From positions 62,001 to 126,000 of the forward strand of contig CALMPI010000009.1 of the NCBI GenBank assembly GCA_937872175.1: 64,000 bases of DNA, given 5' to 3'. Position numbers and translations under genes: made by a program. Within the stretch, counting starts at the first letter, position 1. Every line of letters begins with the position of its first letter. The DNA is from an uncultured Flavobacteriales bacterium (GTDB lineage: Bacteria; Bacteroidota; Bacteroidia; Flavobacteriales_F; PHOS-HE28). A model generated the notes under the pieces. The model saw only the letters and a list, made by a program, of their open reading frames with translations, was not told the DNA's origin and did no database searches. This document shows positions 62,136 through 64,000 of this stretch, in pieces.

Positions 62136-64000
62136 ATGGTGAGAAGGGTATTCTCCTCGATCGCCCTTGGTCTGTTCGCTACAGTGTCCGCCTTTGCACA
62201 GGTCGGCGCCGGAAGCCTCAAGGGTAAAGTGGCTGACAAGGTCTCCAAGGAGCCGCTGCCGTTCGTGAACGTGGCCGTGGAGAACCGCGGTACGGTGGTG
62301 GCCTCGGGCACCACCGACTTCGACGGCAACTACTTCATCAAGCCCATCGATCCGGGCAGCTATGATGTGGTGGTGACCTACGTGGGTTACCAACCGCTGA
62401 AGCAGACCGGCGTGGTGGTCAGCGGCAACCAGATCACCTTTTTGGACCTCAACCTCTCCCAGGGCCTTGAGCTCAAGGAGTTCGAGGTGGTGCAGTACCA
62501 GGTCCCCCTGATCCAGAAGGATGGCGGGGCTTCCGGGGGAACGATCACGCGCGAGGACATCGCACGCATGCCGCAGCGCTCGGCGGCCGCCATCGCCACC
62601 ACCGTGGCCGGCACGAGCACGGCAGGCACGGATGGCGGCATCAGCATCCGGGGCGCTCGTACGGAGAACACGTACTACTACATCGACGGGGTGAAGGTGC
62701 CCGCGGGTGCTGGCACGGGCCTGCCCAAGAGCGCCATCGAGGAGGTGCAGGTGATCACCGGCGGCGTGCCGGCCAACTACGGGGACGTGTCGGGCGGTGT
62801 GATCAACATCACCACCCGCGGTCCGAGCCGCAGCTTCTTCGGTGGGGTGGAATACCTCACCTCGGGCTTCAAGGTCGGCAGCGACATCACCGATGTCGTG
62901 GGCCTGGACAAGTACGCGTTCAACCAGCTGGAGGCCAGCATCAGCGGTCCGCTCTTCTTCAAGAAGGACAGCGTAGGCAACAAGACCCGCCCCCTGCTGG
63001 GCTTCTTCCTCAGCGGGCAGTACAGCAACATCGTGGACAACGACCCCAGTTATGTGGGAGACTGGCGGGTGCGGCCCGAAAAGCGGGATGAGCTGCTGGC
63101 CAACCCGCTCTCCATCCGTGATATCGCCGGGTCCAATGCGGTGGTGTACAACTCCGACTTCCTGCGCAGCGATGATATCGAGCAATTGAAGACCCGTCAG
63201 AACGCCGGCCGCGTGTCCTATGTCGCCTCGGGCAAGATCGATATCGCCACCACCGAGAACATCAGCCTCACGCTGGGCGGCAGCGTGGACTACCTGGACC
63301 GTCAGAACTTCAACCGGTCGAACTCCTTGCTGAACGCGGACAACAACTTCCGCTACACCGACCTTACCTGGCGCGGGTTCCTGCGCTTCGTGCAGCGATT
63401 CCCCAACCGCAGTGGCGAGGACGGCGAACAGGAGAGCAAGATCAAGAACGCCTTCTACAGCATCCAGTTGGACTACTCGCGCTACACCCAGCGCGTGGAG
63501 GATGAGGTGCACCGGGACAAGTTCTTCGACTATGGGTACGTGGGCCGGTTCAACACGTTCCGCGCCCCCACCTATGAGTTCGTGGACACGTTGGGCGCCT
63601 TCGTGCACACGGGTTTCCGTGATACCCTTGTCACTTTCGTGCCCAGCGAGACCAACGCGGACGTGGCATCCATCACGTCCCAGTACTTCAACCTGTTCCC
63701 CTACGAGGCGTTCAATGTGGCCAACCTCTTCGGCGCCCAAGGTCCTTCCGGTCCGTACGAGGATTTCAACGCGATCCGCGCAGGCAACGGTCTGCTGAAC
63801 GGGGAGCGCCCGCGCAACCTGTACAACCTGTGGAACAACATCGGCTTCATCGACGATCCGGACGGGGGCGAGTACCGCCGACGCCAGACCGACCAGTTCC
63901 GGTTGACCGCGATGGGTTCGGCCGACATCGGGCAGCACGCCCTGAGCGTGGGCGTGGAGTATGAGCAGCTCGTGGACCGCCGCTACAACCTGGCTCCGGC
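62136..64000 (+). CDS. TonB-dependent receptor, N-terminal part (runs off the window)
   Basis: The frame is open from ATG 62136 to the end (621 codons shown). A signal peptide ending SAFAQ is followed by a carboxypeptidase-regulatory-like domain at about 25-110 (LKGKVADKVSKEPLPFVNVA, GTTDFDGNYFIKPIDPGSYD), then a plug at about 125-225 (GGTITREDIARMPQRSAAAI, ISIRGARTENTYYYIDGVKV, VQVITGGVPANYGDVSGGVI) and the first barrel strands. The substrate is unknown; it resembles SusC-unlike, stand-alone receptors. No SusD partner is visible to the left. A large antisense open frame over it is an artefact. Confidence 0.92.
   Translation, partial: MVRRVFSSIALGLFATVSAFAQVGAGSLKGKVADKVSKEPLPFVNVAVENRGTVVASGTTDFDGNYFIKPIDPGSYDVVVTYVGYQPLKQTGVVVSGNQITFLDLNLSQGLELKEFEVVQYQVPLIQKDGGASGGTITREDIARMPQRSAAAIATTVAGTSTAGTDGGISIRGARTENTYYYIDGVKVPAGAGTGLPKSAIEEVQVITGGVPANYGDVSGGVINITTRGPSRSFFGGVEYLTSGFKVGSDITDVVGLDKYAFNQLEASISGPLFFKKDSVGNKTRPLLGFFLSGQYSNIVDNDPSYVGDWRVRPEKRDELLANPLSIRDIAGSNAVVYNSDFLRSDDIEQLKTRQNAGRVSYVASGKIDIATTENISLTLGGSVDYLDRQNFNRSNSLLNADNNFRYTDLTWRGFLRFVQRFPNRSGEDGEQESKIKNAFYSIQLDYSRYTQRVEDEVHRDKFFDYGYVGRFNTFRAPTYEFVDTLGAFVHTGFRDTLVTFVPSETNADVASITSQYFNLFPYEAFNVANLFGAQGPSGPYEDFNAIRAGNGLLNGERPRNLYNLWNNIGFIDDPDGGEYRRRQTDQFRLTAMGSADIGQHALSVGVEYEQLVDRRYNLAP

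Noticed and set aside
61848-63938. A 696-codon minus-strand open frame
   Set aside because: Antisense to the last TonB-dependent receptor, which is the true gene and simply has no stop inside the window.

Overview
This window looks like chromosomal DNA from a high-GC member of the Bacteroidota, most likely Flavobacteriales or a close relative. The evidence is the many secreted proteins with type IX secretion (T9SS) C-terminal sorting domains, SprB-like and delta-60 repeats, a short one-domain AtpC, a bacterial PcrB/GGGP-synthase-like protein, and repeated use of the Bacteroidota -7 promoter element TAnnTTTG (here often TAYCTTYG). The lineage is an inference from gene families; no rRNA or tRNA gene was seen.

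Layout: 1-6.5 kb holds housekeeping genes (end of hldD, a MerR regulator coupled to an M23 peptidase, alaS, a DUF5684 membrane protein and a sigma-54-type response regulator lacking a DNA-binding domain). 6.6-17.1 kb is the most striking part: six consecutive secreted-protein genes, each overlapping the next by ATGA, with different N-terminal heads (SprB-like, delta-60 propeller, other propeller) but one shared ~250-residue C-terminal module. That module ends in two dockerin-like loops and an invariant Gln-Leu-Pro terminus. Two more copies lie at 18.8-20.5 kb and 30.7-32.5 kb. None of the eight carries the usual T9SS tail, whereas at least eight other secreted proteins in the window do.

17.1-30.7 kb carries pirin, a cupredoxin, YitT and Ppx/GppA proteins, a NatAB-like ABC exporter, a fatty-acid desaturase with a lipid acyltransferase, a secreted Tudor-knot-like protein and the mlaE-mlaF-mlaD lipid transport operon. 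32.6-44.1 kb holds a T9SS cargo protein, atpD-atpC, ribF, a leucine-rich-repeat protein, a PnuC-type transporter, a carotenoid pair (CruF/lycopene cyclase fusion plus CrtD-like desaturase), another T9SS protein, a NadR-type kinase and an MNT/HI0074-type toxin-antitoxin-like pair.

44.1-46.7 kb is a TPP riboswitch with a visible start-codon-sequestering hairpin in front of a TonB-dependent receptor, a probable outer-membrane thiamin uptake system. A 99-bp tandem repeat follows. 47-54.5 kb is a cluster of secreted proteins: a gene broken by an in-frame TAA and preceded by a G9 tract, a large glycosidase-like protein, and propeller-like proteins with low-GC patches. 54.5-64 kb has a TPR/adenylate cyclase, two more T9SS proteins, the GGGP-synthase homologue, S-adenosylhomocysteinase, a Rieske-like lipoprotein, a small basic secreted protein and the start of a second TonB-dependent receptor that runs off the end.
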